64,000 bases of DNA from an uncultured Eudoraea sp. (GCF_947260015.1 NZ_CAMYOM010000018.1:1-64000); one strand, 5' to 3'; shown: positions 30,789 through 41,445, counted from the first letter of the stretch. Notes: generated by a model from the letters alone, not told the origin. Made by a program: numbers and translations.

Positions 30789-31928
30789 ATGAAGTTGGAT
30801 AAGAAAGAAATACTAAAAGCCCTTGAAACTATTACTGTACCGGGTGAGGGGATGAATATGGTTGAAGGCGGCGCTGTTAATAATATTCAGGTTTTTGGTG
30901 ATGAGGTTATTGTAGATATTACTATTAATAATCCAAGTCTCCAGGCAAGGAAGAAAACCGAAGTAGAAATTTTAAAAGCAATTCACCGGAAGGTTTATGA
31001 AAAGGCAAAAATCACAGTAAATATTAAGGTCGATGCTCCGGTTAAGCCTGAGGTTAATGAAATTAAAGGGAAACCAATACCCGGAATACAAAATATAATT
31101 GCCGTCGCTTCCGGGAAAGGTGGTGTGGGAAAATCTACAGTGACAGCCAATTTGGCCGTAACGCTGGCAAAGATGGGATTTAAAGTTGGTTTGCTGGATG
31201 CAGATATCTACGGTCCTTCTATGCCCATTATGTTTGATGTAGCAGGTGAAAAGCCCTTGGCAACTAATGTAAATGGAAATTCAAAAATGTTACCTATAGA
31301 AAACTATGGAGTAAAGCTTTTATCTATAGGTTTTTTCACTCAACCTGATCAGGCAGTAATCTGGAGAGGACCTATGGCGTCAAAAGCTTTAAATCAAATG
31401 ATCTTTGACGCGCACTGGGAAGAATTAGATTTTATGCTGGTCGATTTACCACCGGGTACAGGTGATATACATTTAAGTATTATGCAATCTATGCCGATTA
31501 CAGGCGCTGTAGTTGTAAGCACACCTCAGGAGGTAGCATTAGCCGATGCGCGTAAAGGGGTGGCAATGTTTCAACAGGAAGCCATCAATGTACCTGTTTT
31601 AGGAATTGTTGAAAATATGGCTTACTTTACTCCGGAGGAGCTCCCGGACAACAAATATTATATCTTTGGAAAAGCCGGGGCAAGAAATCTGGCCACTGAT
31701 CTGAATGTTCCATTTTTAGGAGAAATACCTTTAGTTCAAAGTATTCGTGAGGCTGGAGATTTTGGAAGGCCTGCTGCTCTTCAAACAGCTACTCAGGTAG
31801 AAAAGGCCTTTGAAGAACTTACAAAGAATGTGGTTCAGGAAGTTGTTTCACGAAACAAAAGTTTACCACCTACCGAAGCAATTAAGATAACTACAATGGC
31901 GGGTTGCGCTGCTGTTAAAAAGAAATGA
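30789..31928 (+). CDS. Mrp/NBP35-type Fe-S carrier ATPase (apbC-like)
   Basis: ASGKGGVGKSTVTANLA, DADIYGPSMPIMF. Confidence 0.95.
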   Translation: MKLDKKEILKALETITVPGEGMNMVEGGAVNNIQVFGDEVIVDITINNPSLQARKKTEVEILKAIHRKVYEKAKITVNIKVDAPVKPEVNEIKGKPIPGIQNIIAVASGKGGVGKSTVTANLAVTLAKMGFKVGLLDADIYGPSMPIMFDVAGEKPLATNVNGNSKMLPIENYGVKLLSIGFFTQPDQAVIWRGPMASKALNQMIFDAHWEELDFMLVDLPPGTGDIHLSIMQSMPITGAVVVSTPQEVALADARKGVAMFQQEAINVPVLGIVENMAYFTPEELPDNKYYIFGKAGARNLATDLNVPFLGEIPLVQSIREAGDFGRPAALQTATQVEKAFEELTKNVVQEVVSRNKSLPPTEAIKITTMAGCAAVKKK

Positions 31929-32170
31929 TCATGACATCTGATGAACTCAAAAGTACTGTTGAAGAAGCGTTGGATGAAATTCGTCCTTTTTTACAAAGTG
32001 ATGGGGGAGATATTTCATTAGTATCTATTGACAACGGTAATTTGGTTACAGTAAAACTGGAAGGAAATTGCGTAGGGTGCAGTGTTAACCAAATGACGCT
32101 GAAGAGCGGGGTGGAAATGACAATTAAAAAACATGCTCCACAGATAGAAAAGGTTATCAATATTGATTAG
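31925..32170 (+). CDS. NifU C-terminal-domain Fe-S scaffold protein
   Basis: EALDEIRPFLQSDGGDISL, GNCVGCSVNQMTLKSGVE; ATGA overlap with mrp. Confidence 0.93.
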   Translation: MIMTSDELKSTVEEALDEIRPFLQSDGGDISLVSIDNGNLVTVKLEGNCVGCSVNQMTLKSGVEMTIKKHAPQIEKVINID

Positions 32171-32229
32171 AATATGCTCCTTTTAGCATGTTACTAACAT
32201 GATAGTTATATTCAGAACAGTCTGCACAA

Positions 32230-33966
32230 CTAAATTCTTGCCTGGTAGGTAAATAAATTATAATATCTCCCTTCTTTTGCAATAAGTGATTCATGTGTAC
32301 CTTGTTCAACAATTCTGCCGTTTTCAATTACTAAAATCTGATCAGCTTTTCTTATTGTACTCAATCGATGGGCAATTACAAAAGTTGTTCTTCCTTCTGT
32401 AAGGTGCGATAAACTTTTCTGAATCAAAGCTTCGCTTTCTGTGTCTAGATTTGATGTAGCTTCGTCTAAAATTAATATGCGGGGATCGGCTAAAACCGCT
32501 CTGGCAATAGCTATTCGCTGTCTTTGACCCCCTGAAAGCTTTATGCCTCGCTCGCCAATTAGTGTGCCTAAACCATCTTCAAAACGATCTGTAAATTCGT
32601 CAACATAGGCCGCTTTAACAGCTTCCTGTAATTGTTCTTCCGAAGCATTGGGTCTGGGAAATAAAATATTCTCACGTATGGTTCCTTCAAACAAAAAATC
32701 GTCCTGCAGCACCACGCCCAGGTGTTTGCGAAAACTGTTAAGGTTTACCTTTGACAGATCCTTGCCATCTACTGTTATTGTACCACTCTGCTGGGTTAAA
32801 AAACTTGCAGCAAGCCCGGCAATGGTACTCTTACCAGACCCTGAACTTCCTACAAGCGCTACAACGGTACCTGCGTTTACCGAAAAACTGATGTCATGTA
32901 ATACTTCTTTTTCTTCTTCATATGCGAATGAAACGGAGTCAAATATCATATCTCCCTTAATTCCGTTCAATGCCAAAGTGCGGACCTCTTTGTTAGATTC
33001 AGGTTGCATGTTCATTAATTCCTCTGTTCTGTCAAGCCCGGCCAGTGCTTCAGTAAGTTGACTACCAATATTGCTCATTTGCACTATTGGGGCAATCATC
33101 AATCCCAACAGGAAGGTAAACGTTAAAAATTCACCGATTGTGAGTTCATCGATCATAATTTTATATCCTCCCATACCCATTATACCCGTGGTAGCAAGCC
33201 CCAGGAGAAAGGTAGAAGAGCTGGTCATAAAGGCTGTTGCGGTAAGACTTTTTTTTACATTTTCAAACAAGCGCAGTACACCTTCTTCAAAAACGCCATG
33301 TTCCTGGGCTTCGGCGTTAAAGCCTTTGATAACCCGAATTCCTCCTAGTGTTTCTGTAAGTCTGCCTGTAACTTCCGCATTAATTTTCCCCCGATTGCGG
33401 AATATTGGTCGAATTATTTTAAAGGCCTTTAGTGCTATAACGGCGAAAATAGCCAGGGGGACTAATGCGAACAAGGTCATGCTGGGGCTTATATTCAGAA
33501 GAAGAATCAATGAAACCACTGCAGTAATAGTTCCTCCTACCAACTGCACCAACCCAGTCCCAATTAGATTTCGTACGCCTTCCACATCAGTCATTATTCT
33601 GGATACTAGTTCACCTGATTTTGTATTATCAAAAAATCGAATTGGTAAAGACAAAATTTTCTTTTGTACCTGAGCCCGTAATTCAGAGATCATATATTGG
33701 GCCTGAACACTAAGTATTTTGGTTAACAGAAAGGAAGTTACGGCCTGTACTAAAATAGCAAATATGACTACCCCCAATAGAATTTTAAGGAATTCCATGT
33801 CTTTATTCGGAATAATGTCATCCATTAAATATTTAAGGGACAATGGTGCAACAAAACTGGCAGCCTTGCTCACTATTATCAATGCCAAACCTATAAAAAC
33901 CAAATTCCTTCTGGGCCAAATGATGGTTTTGAAGGCTTTTAGGATACTTACTCTTTTATCAGACAT
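32230..33966 (-). CDS. ABC transporter ATP-binding/permease (MsbA-like exporter)
   Basis: TM domain plus GSSGSGKST, LSGGQRQRIAIARA, ILDEATSNLD. Confidence 0.93.
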   Translation of the reverse strand: MSDKRVSILKAFKTIIWPRRNLVFIGLALIIVSKAASFVAPLSLKYLMDDIIPNKDMEFLKILLGVVIFAILVQAVTSFLLTKILSVQAQYMISELRAQVQKKILSLPIRFFDNTKSGELVSRIMTDVEGVRNLIGTGLVQLVGGTITAVVSLILLLNISPSMTLFALVPLAIFAVIALKAFKIIRPIFRNRGKINAEVTGRLTETLGGIRVIKGFNAEAQEHGVFEEGVLRLFENVKKSLTATAFMTSSSTFLLGLATTGIMGMGGYKIMIDELTIGEFLTFTFLLGLMIAPIVQMSNIGSQLTEALAGLDRTEELMNMQPESNKEVRTLALNGIKGDMIFDSVSFAYEEEKEVLHDISFSVNAGTVVALVGSSGSGKSTIAGLAASFLTQQSGTITVDGKDLSKVNLNSFRKHLGVVLQDDFLFEGTIRENILFPRPNASEEQLQEAVKAAYVDEFTDRFEDGLGTLIGERGIKLSGGQRQRIAIARAVLADPRILILDEATSNLDTESEALIQKSLSHLTEGRTTFVIAHRLSTIRKADQILVIENGRIVEQGTHESLIAKEGRYYNLFTYQARI

Positions 33967-34117
33967 TGGAGATTTAGCTATATTTTATTACGAAATGGTG
34001 CAATTTACAGTAAAATTGCCATCCATTAGCCAATTCGATAAGCCCTGGTCATATTTTAAGGAAGTATTAGCATATAAGTTTTAATACTTTTAATTTCACA
34101 AATACTTAAATTAAATT

Positions 34118-34327
34118 ATGGAATCAAAAGATAGCAACGGAAATATTCTTGAAGATGGAGATAATGTACATGTTATCAAGGATTTGAAGATTAAGGGGAT
34201 GTCTAAAACTCTAAAACGAGGTAACATCATAAAGAATATAAGGCTAACAAACGATCCACAAGCAGTGGAATGTAGAATAGGTAAAAGTCAAATTGTACTT
34301 AAAACCCAGTTTTTGAAAAAAGCTTAA
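34118..34327 (+). CDS. PhnA-domain protein (C-terminal domain only)
   Basis: KDSNGNILEDGDNVHVIKDLKIKGMSKTLKRGNIIKNIRL. Confidence 0.8.
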   Translation: MESKDSNGNILEDGDNVHVIKDLKIKGMSKTLKRGNIIKNIRLTNDPQAVECRIGKSQIVLKTQFLKKA

Positions 34328-34361
34328 ATGTGCTTTTATTTTCTCTAAAATAATACAGAAA

Positions 34362-34608
34362 ATGTCTTTGAAATTTCCTCTGATTAAATATGCTTTAATT
34401 CTATTCCTGGTACTTAACAATTCTTGTAAAACTATAAATGGGCATTTATGCCATTGAACTGCTAAGGAATAAAAGCGGTAATCCCAAATCACTACATTTT
34501 AATGATCAGGCAATTCCTTACGCAAAGGTAAAGTTTAAAGGAACGGCATATTACAAAGAAGATGTACTTAAAAGAGCAAGGATTTCATATAAGCCGGGGA
34601 TAAGATAA
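34362..34608 (+). pseudogene. Frameshifted small lipoprotein remnant
   Basis: Frame 1 (34362) encodes MSLKFPLIKYALILFLVLNNSCKTIN then stop; frame from 34438 to 34608 continues GIYAIELLRNKSGNPKSLHFNDQAIPYAKVKFKGTAYYKEDVLKRARISYKPGIR*. Confidence 0.5.
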
Positions 34609-34619
34609 GGACCAGAATT

Positions 34620-35267
34620 TTATTCCTTGACAACAATTAAAGACGCTTTAGAGCCTGTTGAAAGTAACCATTGATTAGAATGAATTAATGCCCCTTTATC
34701 ATCATAAACATTTACCTGAGCTGTATTTGGCCCGGAAGAGCCCTGGTTTAAAGCTTCAAAGTCTAATCGGTTAAAGCCTTTTTCCAGGTCTATATTTATC
34801 CCTTTAAAACCTCCGGTAAGAAGGATATTGTGCTCAGCAACTTCACCATTTACATAGACTCTTACGCGATCACCATCAACATATTCATGATCGCGACAAA
34901 CTATCCCCACAAAATTACCGCCAGTTTTAACATCACCCAAATACATATTGCCAAAGTGCTTTTTGGATTTGGTATTCTGACGTTCACCAACTTTAGTGTC
35001 CAATTTTAAATCAAAGCCTGCTTGTTTCAATTCCTTTTCAGGAAGCATTTTTACATTCCTCGAATTTTTGGTTTCTTTAATACTTGCATTGGGGTTATAA
35101 TCCAGCAGTGATGGCATTTTCAGGGCTGTTCCACTATTGGGATTACTCTTTAAATCCAAATTATTATCAGCCTCTATTTTTAAAGGCTGGGTTTTTGGAA
35201 AATCAGATTGAGCCTTCACGCAAATAACTGATAAAAGAAATAATGTTAGTAAATATTGGTGTTTCAT
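34620..35267 (-). CDS. Secreted hypothetical protein
   Basis: Signal peptide from internal ATG 35267 (MKHQYLLTLFLLSVICVKAQS). Confidence 0.7.
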   Translation of the reverse strand: MKHQYLLTLFLLSVICVKAQSDFPKTQPLKIEADNNLDLKSNPNSGTALKMPSLLDYNPNASIKETKNSRNVKMLPEKELKQAGFDLKLDTKVGERQNTKSKKHFGNMYLGDVKTGGNFVGIVCRDHEYVDGDRVRVYVNGEVAEHNILLTGGFKGINIDLEKGFNRLDFEALNQGSSGPNTAQVNVYDDKGALIHSNQWLLSTGSKASLIVVKE

Positions 35268-35388
35268 AACCCTAGTTCTACAGGGTAAATTTAGCAAATA
35301 CCTTGCCATAGGGGCTTAATTTGCTGTTAAAATCGATGAAATGAAGATTTTGGTACGGCGGGAATCATCAATTAAACTGCTAGATATG

Positions 35389-35727
35389 CTAATTATCTTT
35401 AGGGGTTTTCCAATATTGTGGTGGCGTAATTTCTGTGCGTTGATTCCAATAATCGGGTGAAACTTTGTGTCCGTCAAATGTCTTGAGTTTACGTTGATAT
35501 ATCCAAATAGTAGGATTGAATACCATATCGGTTACTCCTATCGTATACAATTGTGGAACTTCTTCCGAAATGCGTTTTTCCTCCTGAATAAGGACCTCAA
35601 ACCCGTTATGTTCCAATAGTTTTTTTAAAAATTCTACTCGATCTGCAGTTACTTTCTTTTCAACAAAAGTTACCCTCGTTTCATCAATACTACCGAATAA
35701 ATGTTTACCTCCTAAACTCATAACCAT
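35389..35727 (-). CDS. Hypothetical 112-aa protein translationally coupled to nuoN
   Basis: ATG overlaps nuoN stop by 1 nt (TAATG). Confidence 0.75.
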   Translation of the reverse strand: MVMSLGGKHLFGSIDETRVTFVEKKVTADRVEFLKKLLEHNGFEVLIQEEKRISEEVPQLYTIGVTDMVFNPTIWIYQRKLKTFDGHKVSPDYWNQRTEITPPQYWKTPKDN

Positions 35728-37154
35728 TAATTAAAAGCACTACTTAGTTCATAAATATAATCGTATAAAGGACTGTATATTCCAAGTAACAAAATACCAA
35801 GGACAGTAATTACCAGCCCAATTCTCATATAAATTTTATTTCTGAAAAAGGGAATTGGATTATCACCTTTACGTAAAAACATTGCCCTTACCACCAACAA
35901 ATAGTAATACAAGGAAATAGTTACATTCACTACAGCTAAAAATACAAGAAAGTAGAACCCTTTACTAGCTGCTGCTGTAAATAGGAAGAATTTCCCAAAA
36001 AACCCAGCTACCGGAGGGATACCAGCCAATGAAAAAAGTGCAAGCATGAGTACCAAGCTCAGATTTGGATTAGTTCTGTATAATCCTTCGTAATCTTTTA
36101 TGTTCTCTTTATTCGTTTGCAAAGAAATGGCCTGTACCACGCCAAATGCTGCTAAATTTGAGAAAATATAAACAAGTACAAAGTAAACCACTGTGGCTGT
36201 GCCCAATTGAGATCCACCTATTAATCCAAGTAAAATAAACCCGGCCTGGGCTATAGATGAAAATGCCAAGAAGCGCTTCATATTTTCTTGCCGCAAGGCA
36301 AATAAATTTCCAATGAACATTGTGGCGATGGCAATTACATAAATTATGTTTTCCCAAAAATGAACCAATGACTGCAAAACTGTAAATAATAATATCATTA
36401 AAATGAAAACGGCCGCACCTTTTGATATTACAGATAAATAAGAGGCAACACTAATAGGGGCTCCTTCATAAACATCGGCAGTCCAAAAATGAAATGGTAC
36501 GAGAGAAATCTTGAAGCTAATTCCAGCAAACAACAATACAACACCCAGAAGGGTTAGGTCTGCTGAAGTGAGCATCTGTGCAACTTCACTGAAATAGATA
36601 GAGCCTGTGGTAGCGTAGAGCATTGAAATACCGAATAACGTAATGCCGGAAGCAAAAGCGGACGAAAGTATTAGTTTAATCCCTGATTCACTTGAAATCC
36701 TTTTCGTTGTTTCATAAGCGGCAAGAGCAGCTATAGGAAGTGTGGATAGCTCAAGCCCAAGATAGAACATTAAAAAATCACCTGCAGATATCATAAAATA
36801 AATTCCCAGCAACGAGGAGAACAATAAGATAAAGAATTCAGAACCCTTATTTTGATTCATTATTTTTTCCTTTATCCAGTCTGCAGACTGCAGCAACAGG
36901 ATAAGGACTCCGATGTTCAATACGTTTTTGAAAAAATGAATCAGGTGGTTGGTGCGAAACATTCCTCCAAATAAATTACTTTCCTCAATCTCAAAAAATC
37001 CGACAATTGTGTGTATACCAAACAAAAATATGGCAAGGTGCACAATGCTTGTTTTTCTGTTTTGAGGGATAAAAATCTCGGCTATAACCAGGACCAGAAT
37101 AATTGCCAGCAAAGCAATTTCTTGTCTCATTAATAAAAGGCTGCTAAAATTCAT
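35727..37154 (-). CDS. nuoN: NADH-quinone oxidoreductase-type complex I subunit N
   Basis: 475 aa antiporter-like membrane subunit, last nuo gene. Confidence 0.93.
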   Translation of the reverse strand: MNFSSLLLMRQEIALLAIILVLVIAEIFIPQNRKTSIVHLAIFLFGIHTIVGFFEIEESNLFGGMFRTNHLIHFFKNVLNIGVLILLLQSADWIKEKIMNQNKGSEFFILLFSSLLGIYFMISAGDFLMFYLGLELSTLPIAALAAYETTKRISSESGIKLILSSAFASGITLFGISMLYATTGSIYFSEVAQMLTSADLTLLGVVLLFAGISFKISLVPFHFWTADVYEGAPISVASYLSVISKGAAVFILMILLFTVLQSLVHFWENIIYVIAIATMFIGNLFALRQENMKRFLAFSSIAQAGFILLGLIGGSQLGTATVVYFVLVYIFSNLAAFGVVQAISLQTNKENIKDYEGLYRTNPNLSLVLMLALFSLAGIPPVAGFFGKFFLFTAAASKGFYFLVFLAVVNVTISLYYYLLVVRAMFLRKGDNPIPFFRNKIYMRIGLVITVLGILLLGIYSPLYDYIYELSSAFN

Positions 37155-37176
37155 TATTGGTTATTTAATTTACAGG

Positions 37177-38664
37177 TTATAAAACTCCTTTTAAAAACGG
37201 ATCCAGACTTTTCAGGATCATTTCGCTTAACCATAGTGGCGCAACGCCAATGGCTATTATTGGTAAAAGGAGTAATAAAATACCTAGTTTTTCATACCAT
37301 CGTACTCTTTCAAGATTTAAGTATGCTTCATTTTTTACAGGGCCCATTAACATGATGCCCACGACACGTAATATATATACGGCGGTCACTACAATAGCAG
37401 AGACAGCTACCACAGTAGCAATTCTATAAAAGATATCGTCCTTTTCAAAGGCACCAACGAAGATGTTCATTTCAGCGACAAAACCACTAAAGCCAGGCAA
37501 TCCCAATGAGGCTAAACCGGCAACAACATAAACCGCCGATATAAAAGGAATTACCTTTAATAGTCCTCCTAATTTGGTAACATCACGAGTATGCGTTCTT
37601 CCGTAAATCATCCCTATTAAGGCAAAGAAAAGTGCTGTCATAAAACCATGTGAGAGTGATTGCAGAATGGCACCATTCCAGGCAGTTTTATTCAACATAA
37701 GCAATGCAAATAGTACCAGTCCTAAATGGCTCACGGAGGAATACGCATTAATGTACTTTAAATCTGTCTGTTTAATAGCTGCAAATGCTCCATAAATGAC
37801 ACCAAAGGCAGACAAAATAATAAAGAACCATGACCAGTGTAATGCTCCCTCCGGCAACAAGAAGATAGCCACTCTAAATACACCATATCCGCCAAGTTTC
37901 ATAAGGACACCCGCGTGTAACATAGAGACCGCAGTAGGCGCCGATGCATGACCGTCCGGAGACCAGGTATGGAACGGAAATAAGGCTCCAATTACCGCAA
38001 ATCCGATAAAAGTAATCGGGAAGAATAATCTTTGTGCTTCTACAGGAATGTTCACTTTAGCTATTTCCAGGATATTAAAGGTTAATGCACCTCCATCTGC
38101 ATTTGAGTTAAAGTAAATACCCAATATCCCAACCAGAAGTACAGCAGACGCACCCATTAGCATGAGCGTTAGTTTCATTGCAGAAAATTCCCTTGGGCCG
38201 GTACCCCATATGCCTATTAGTAAATACATAGGGATAACCGCGATCTCAAAGAATACAAACATTGTAAAGAGGTCAATGGAAATAAAGAAGCCATAAACAC
38301 CAATGGAAAGCACGAGTAGTGATATAAAAAACTCCTTGGGTAAGTCTTCCATTTTCCAGGAAATAAAGACTCCGGCCAATACTACAATCGCTGTCAATAA
38401 CAAAAGCGCCACCGAAATCCCATCGACCCCAATATTATAATGAATATTGAAGTTCTTGAACCAAATCACATCTTTTGTAAAAACCATAATGGCTTCATTT
38501 ATCTCCCTCTCTTTGATATAAGAAAACAATAAGTTAATAGCCATTCCGAGTTGAACCAGACTTCCTGCCAAAGCAACTATTCTGGCCTGTTTTAGATTTT
38601 TTGTAAAAATCAAAACCAAAACAGTCAATGCGGGCATTACAATGAAAAGGGATAAAATATCCAT
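37177..38664 (-). CDS. nuoM: Complex I subunit M
   Basis: LFPFHTWSPDGHASAPTAVSMLHAGVLMKLGGYG. Confidence 0.96.
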   Translation of the reverse strand: MDILSLFIVMPALTVLVLIFTKNLKQARIVALAGSLVQLGMAINLLFSYIKEREINEAIMVFTKDVIWFKNFNIHYNIGVDGISVALLLLTAIVVLAGVFISWKMEDLPKEFFISLLVLSIGVYGFFISIDLFTMFVFFEIAVIPMYLLIGIWGTGPREFSAMKLTLMLMGASAVLLVGILGIYFNSNADGGALTFNILEIAKVNIPVEAQRLFFPITFIGFAVIGALFPFHTWSPDGHASAPTAVSMLHAGVLMKLGGYGVFRVAIFLLPEGALHWSWFFIILSAFGVIYGAFAAIKQTDLKYINAYSSVSHLGLVLFALLMLNKTAWNGAILQSLSHGFMTALFFALIGMIYGRTHTRDVTKLGGLLKVIPFISAVYVVAGLASLGLPGFSGFVAEMNIFVGAFEKDDIFYRIATVVAVSAIVVTAVYILRVVGIMLMGPVKNEAYLNLERVRWYEKLGILLLLLPIIAIGVAPLWLSEMILKSLDPFLKGVL

Positions 38665-38673
38665 ATTATTAAT

Positions 38674-40593
38674 TTATTTGGTCCATATATAAATGAATAT
38701 TATAGCAATTACGACAGCTCCTGCAATAAATGCGAAAGCATAATCCTGGACCTTACCAGACTGCAGACCTTTAATATTCTCAGATGTATTAACAGTTTGA
38801 TTTCCAATTCCGACCATTGTCCCGTCCACATATTTTTTGTCAAATCTTGCCGCGGACCTTGCAATAATATTGAACAGTATTTTTTTGGTGACAAACAGAT
38901 AGAGTTCATCAAAATAGAACTTATGAAAAGCCCATGTAAAGAGTACTCCTAAACGATTTGCAAATTTATCTGCCAGTTCATTTTCTTTTTTATAAAATAG
39001 CCAGGAAAGACCAATTCCAATGAGTCCCGCAAACACTGCAATGGCAGCTAACGGATAATTCATATGAGTTTCAAATCCAGCCTGATCTGCACTTATAAAC
39101 TCACTAAATGGAATAAACCCACCAACTATACTTAAAAAGGCTAATATTAAAAGGGGAGTAGTCATAGACCATGGAGATTCGTGTGGTTTATTTTTATAAG
39201 CACCTTCTTTTCCCCAAAATATTCCAAAATAGATTCTAAATATGTAAAATGCTGTAAGACCGGCAACGAATAATCCAATTATATATAAGAACTTATTGTG
39301 TTCAAAAGCTGCTACGAGAATTTCATCTTTACTCCAAAACCCGGCTAAAGGAGGTACCCCGGCAATGGCCAGGGCCGCTATTAAAAATGTAATATTTGTA
39401 ACTGGCATGTATTTTCGCAATCCCCCCATGTCCTTAAGGAAATTACTATGGATAGCATGAATCACAGAACCAGCACACAAAAACAGCAATGCTTTGAACA
39501 TGGCATGGGTAAACAAGTGGAACATAGATGCCATGTAGCCCAAACCTTCATGGCCTTCGTATCCCGAAACTCCCAGAGCCAGCATCATATAGCCCAATTG
39601 TGACATGGTTGAAAATGCCAGGACCCGTTTGATATCTGTTTGCGTGATTGCAATTACAGCGGCAAAAAGAGCAGTAAAAGCTCCCACAAAGGCCACAATA
39701 TTTAATGCAAAGCCATCTTCAATAAAATAGTACATAGGGAATAAACGAGCTACCAGATAAACACCTGCAACGACCATAGTTGCTGCGTGGATTAATGCCG
39801 AAACCGGGGTTGGTCCTTCCATAGCATCCGGTAACCAGATATGTAATGGAAACATGGCCGATTTTCCGGCTCCTCCAATAAAGATCAAAATCAGCGCCCA
39901 GGTAAGTGCAGATAGTCCCATGAACGAAGTGGATGCCCAGTTTAAAATACTGGCTCCTTCAGGATTGTTCAAAGTTTCAAAATCAAATGTTCCTGTATAG
40001 TAGCCAATAATCAAGATTCCAATGAGAAAGCCCAGATCTGCAAAACGAGTAACAATAAAGGCTTTTTTAGCTGCGGCAACGGCTGATTCCTTGGTATAAT
40101 AATAACCTATTAATAAATATGAGGATACGCCAACCAATTCCCAGAAGATATAGATTTGAAATAGATTGGTTGCTAAAACCAAGCCATACATGGAAAATGT
40201 GAACAAGGATAGAAAGGCAAAGTATTTGGTGTAACCCGGATCGCCCTTCATATATCCTCTGCTATAAATATGAACCATTAAGGATATTACAGAAACTACA
40301 ATCAGCATCATTACAGAAATGGGATCTACCAGAATTCCCATATCAATATGAAGGCTATCTGTAAAGTTCATCCAAACTGTTTTTTCTACAATAGTTTGAA
40401 AGACCCCGTCTGTTTTTCCGATTATAAAAAAGTAATTATAGGCTGAATAAAAAGCCAGGGAGGTAGAGATAAGTAAACCTAAAACTCCTACATATCCGGA
40501 AACCGCTGGTTTAATTTTGTTATAAAAAAGCCCGAGGATCAAAAATACCGCCAGAGGTATTAGTGGAATTAAGATGATGTGATTCAGATTCAT
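38674..40593 (-). CDS. nuoL: Complex I subunit L
   Basis: MFPLHIWLPDAMEGPTPVSALIHAATMVVAGVYL. Confidence 0.96.
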   Translation of the reverse strand: MNLNHIILIPLIPLAVFLILGLFYNKIKPAVSGYVGVLGLLISTSLAFYSAYNYFFIIGKTDGVFQTIVEKTVWMNFTDSLHIDMGILVDPISVMMLIVVSVISLMVHIYSRGYMKGDPGYTKYFAFLSLFTFSMYGLVLATNLFQIYIFWELVGVSSYLLIGYYYTKESAVAAAKKAFIVTRFADLGFLIGILIIGYYTGTFDFETLNNPEGASILNWASTSFMGLSALTWALILIFIGGAGKSAMFPLHIWLPDAMEGPTPVSALIHAATMVVAGVYLVARLFPMYYFIEDGFALNIVAFVGAFTALFAAVIAITQTDIKRVLAFSTMSQLGYMMLALGVSGYEGHEGLGYMASMFHLFTHAMFKALLFLCAGSVIHAIHSNFLKDMGGLRKYMPVTNITFLIAALAIAGVPPLAGFWSKDEILVAAFEHNKFLYIIGLFVAGLTAFYIFRIYFGIFWGKEGAYKNKPHESPWSMTTPLLILAFLSIVGGFIPFSEFISADQAGFETHMNYPLAAIAVFAGLIGIGLSWLFYKKENELADKFANRLGVLFTWAFHKFYFDELYLFVTKKILFNIIARSAARFDKKYVDGTMVGIGNQTVNTSENIKGLQSGKVQDYAFAFIAGAVVIAIIFIYIWTK

Positions 40594-40604
40594 ACTCGGT
40601 CGTA

Positions 40605-40922
40605 TTAGTATTTCATAGTTTCAATGTCCTTGACTTCCACTGAGCTAATTTGCCTGTACAGATTAATGATAATAGAGACGGCAAGAGCTGTTTCCGCGGC
40701 TGCTACGGCGATAATAAAAATTGAAAAATAAACGCCCTGAAGGACTTCAGGAAACAAATATTTATTGATGATCACGAAGTTTACTACTGAGGCATTCAGA
40801 ATTAATTCAACGGAAATTAAAATGGAGATCAGATTGGTTCTTGTGATAAAGCCATATACTCCTATAAAAAATAGGATTGAAGTTACCGTAAGAATTTCAT
40901 ATATGCTTATTCCTGTTATCAT
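40605..40922 (-). CDS. nuoK: Complex I subunit K
   Basis: NLISILISVELILNASVVNFV; 105 aa, 3 TM. Confidence 0.95.
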   Translation of the reverse strand: MITGISIYEILTVTSILFFIGVYGFITRTNLISILISVELILNASVVNFVIINKYLFPEVLQGVYFSIFIIAVAAAETALAVSIIINLYRQISSVEVKDIETMKY

Positions 40923-41443
40923 TGTGGTTGATTATCTTTCTCGGTTAATTTTTTCCCTTTGGCAATTACTATGGCTCCTATCATTGCTGCCAATAAGAGC
41001 ACACTAATTAACTCGAACGGCAATATAAATCCGCCGGCCTCATAGCTTAGTAGTCCGGTGCCAATATCGGCAGTGGTGGTGGTTAAAGCCATATTGATCA
41101 CATTAAAATCATAGGAGTAAATAGCTGTTAAAAAAACGCCCAACCCAATTAAACACGCAATAGCTGTAACTATTTTTTTTGTTGCTTTGGCCATTTCCAA
41201 TTCCATTTCAATATGATGTACGAGTAATACTGAAAATATAATGAGTACAACAATTCCACCTGCATAGACTGTGAGTTGAATTGCAGCAAGAAAGTTATAA
41301 TCTATTAAAAAGAAAATCCCCGCGATACTTACGAGAACAAAAGATAGGTAAATCACAGAACGAAGCATTTTTCTACTCGTTACTGAAGCTATGCCAAATG
41401 CGATGATTACTGCGCCCAGGCAATAAAAAATAATTCTCTCCAT
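40919..41443 (-). CDS. nuoJ: Complex I subunit J
   Basis: FLAAIQLTVYAGGIVVLIIFSVLL. Confidence 0.94.
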   Translation of the reverse strand: MERIIFYCLGAVIIAFGIASVTSRKMLRSVIYLSFVLVSIAGIFFLIDYNFLAAIQLTVYAGGIVVLIIFSVLLVHHIEMELEMAKATKKIVTAIACLIGLGVFLTAIYSYDFNVINMALTTTTADIGTGLLSYEAGGFILPFELISVLLLAAMIGAIVIAKGKKLTEKDNQPQ

Positions 41444-41445
41444 AC

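Noticed and set aside
32648-34084. Plus-strand ORFs of 137, 200 and 121 aa opposite the ABC transporter
   Set aside because: Antisense mirror ORFs over a well-supported ABC exporter; low-complexity Ile/Pro/Ser-rich translations with no recognisable domain
34244-34492. 82-aa minus-strand ORF across the lipoprotein remnant
   Set aside because: Overlaps PhnA gene antisense, no signal or domain; the plus-strand frameshifted lipoprotein explains the region better
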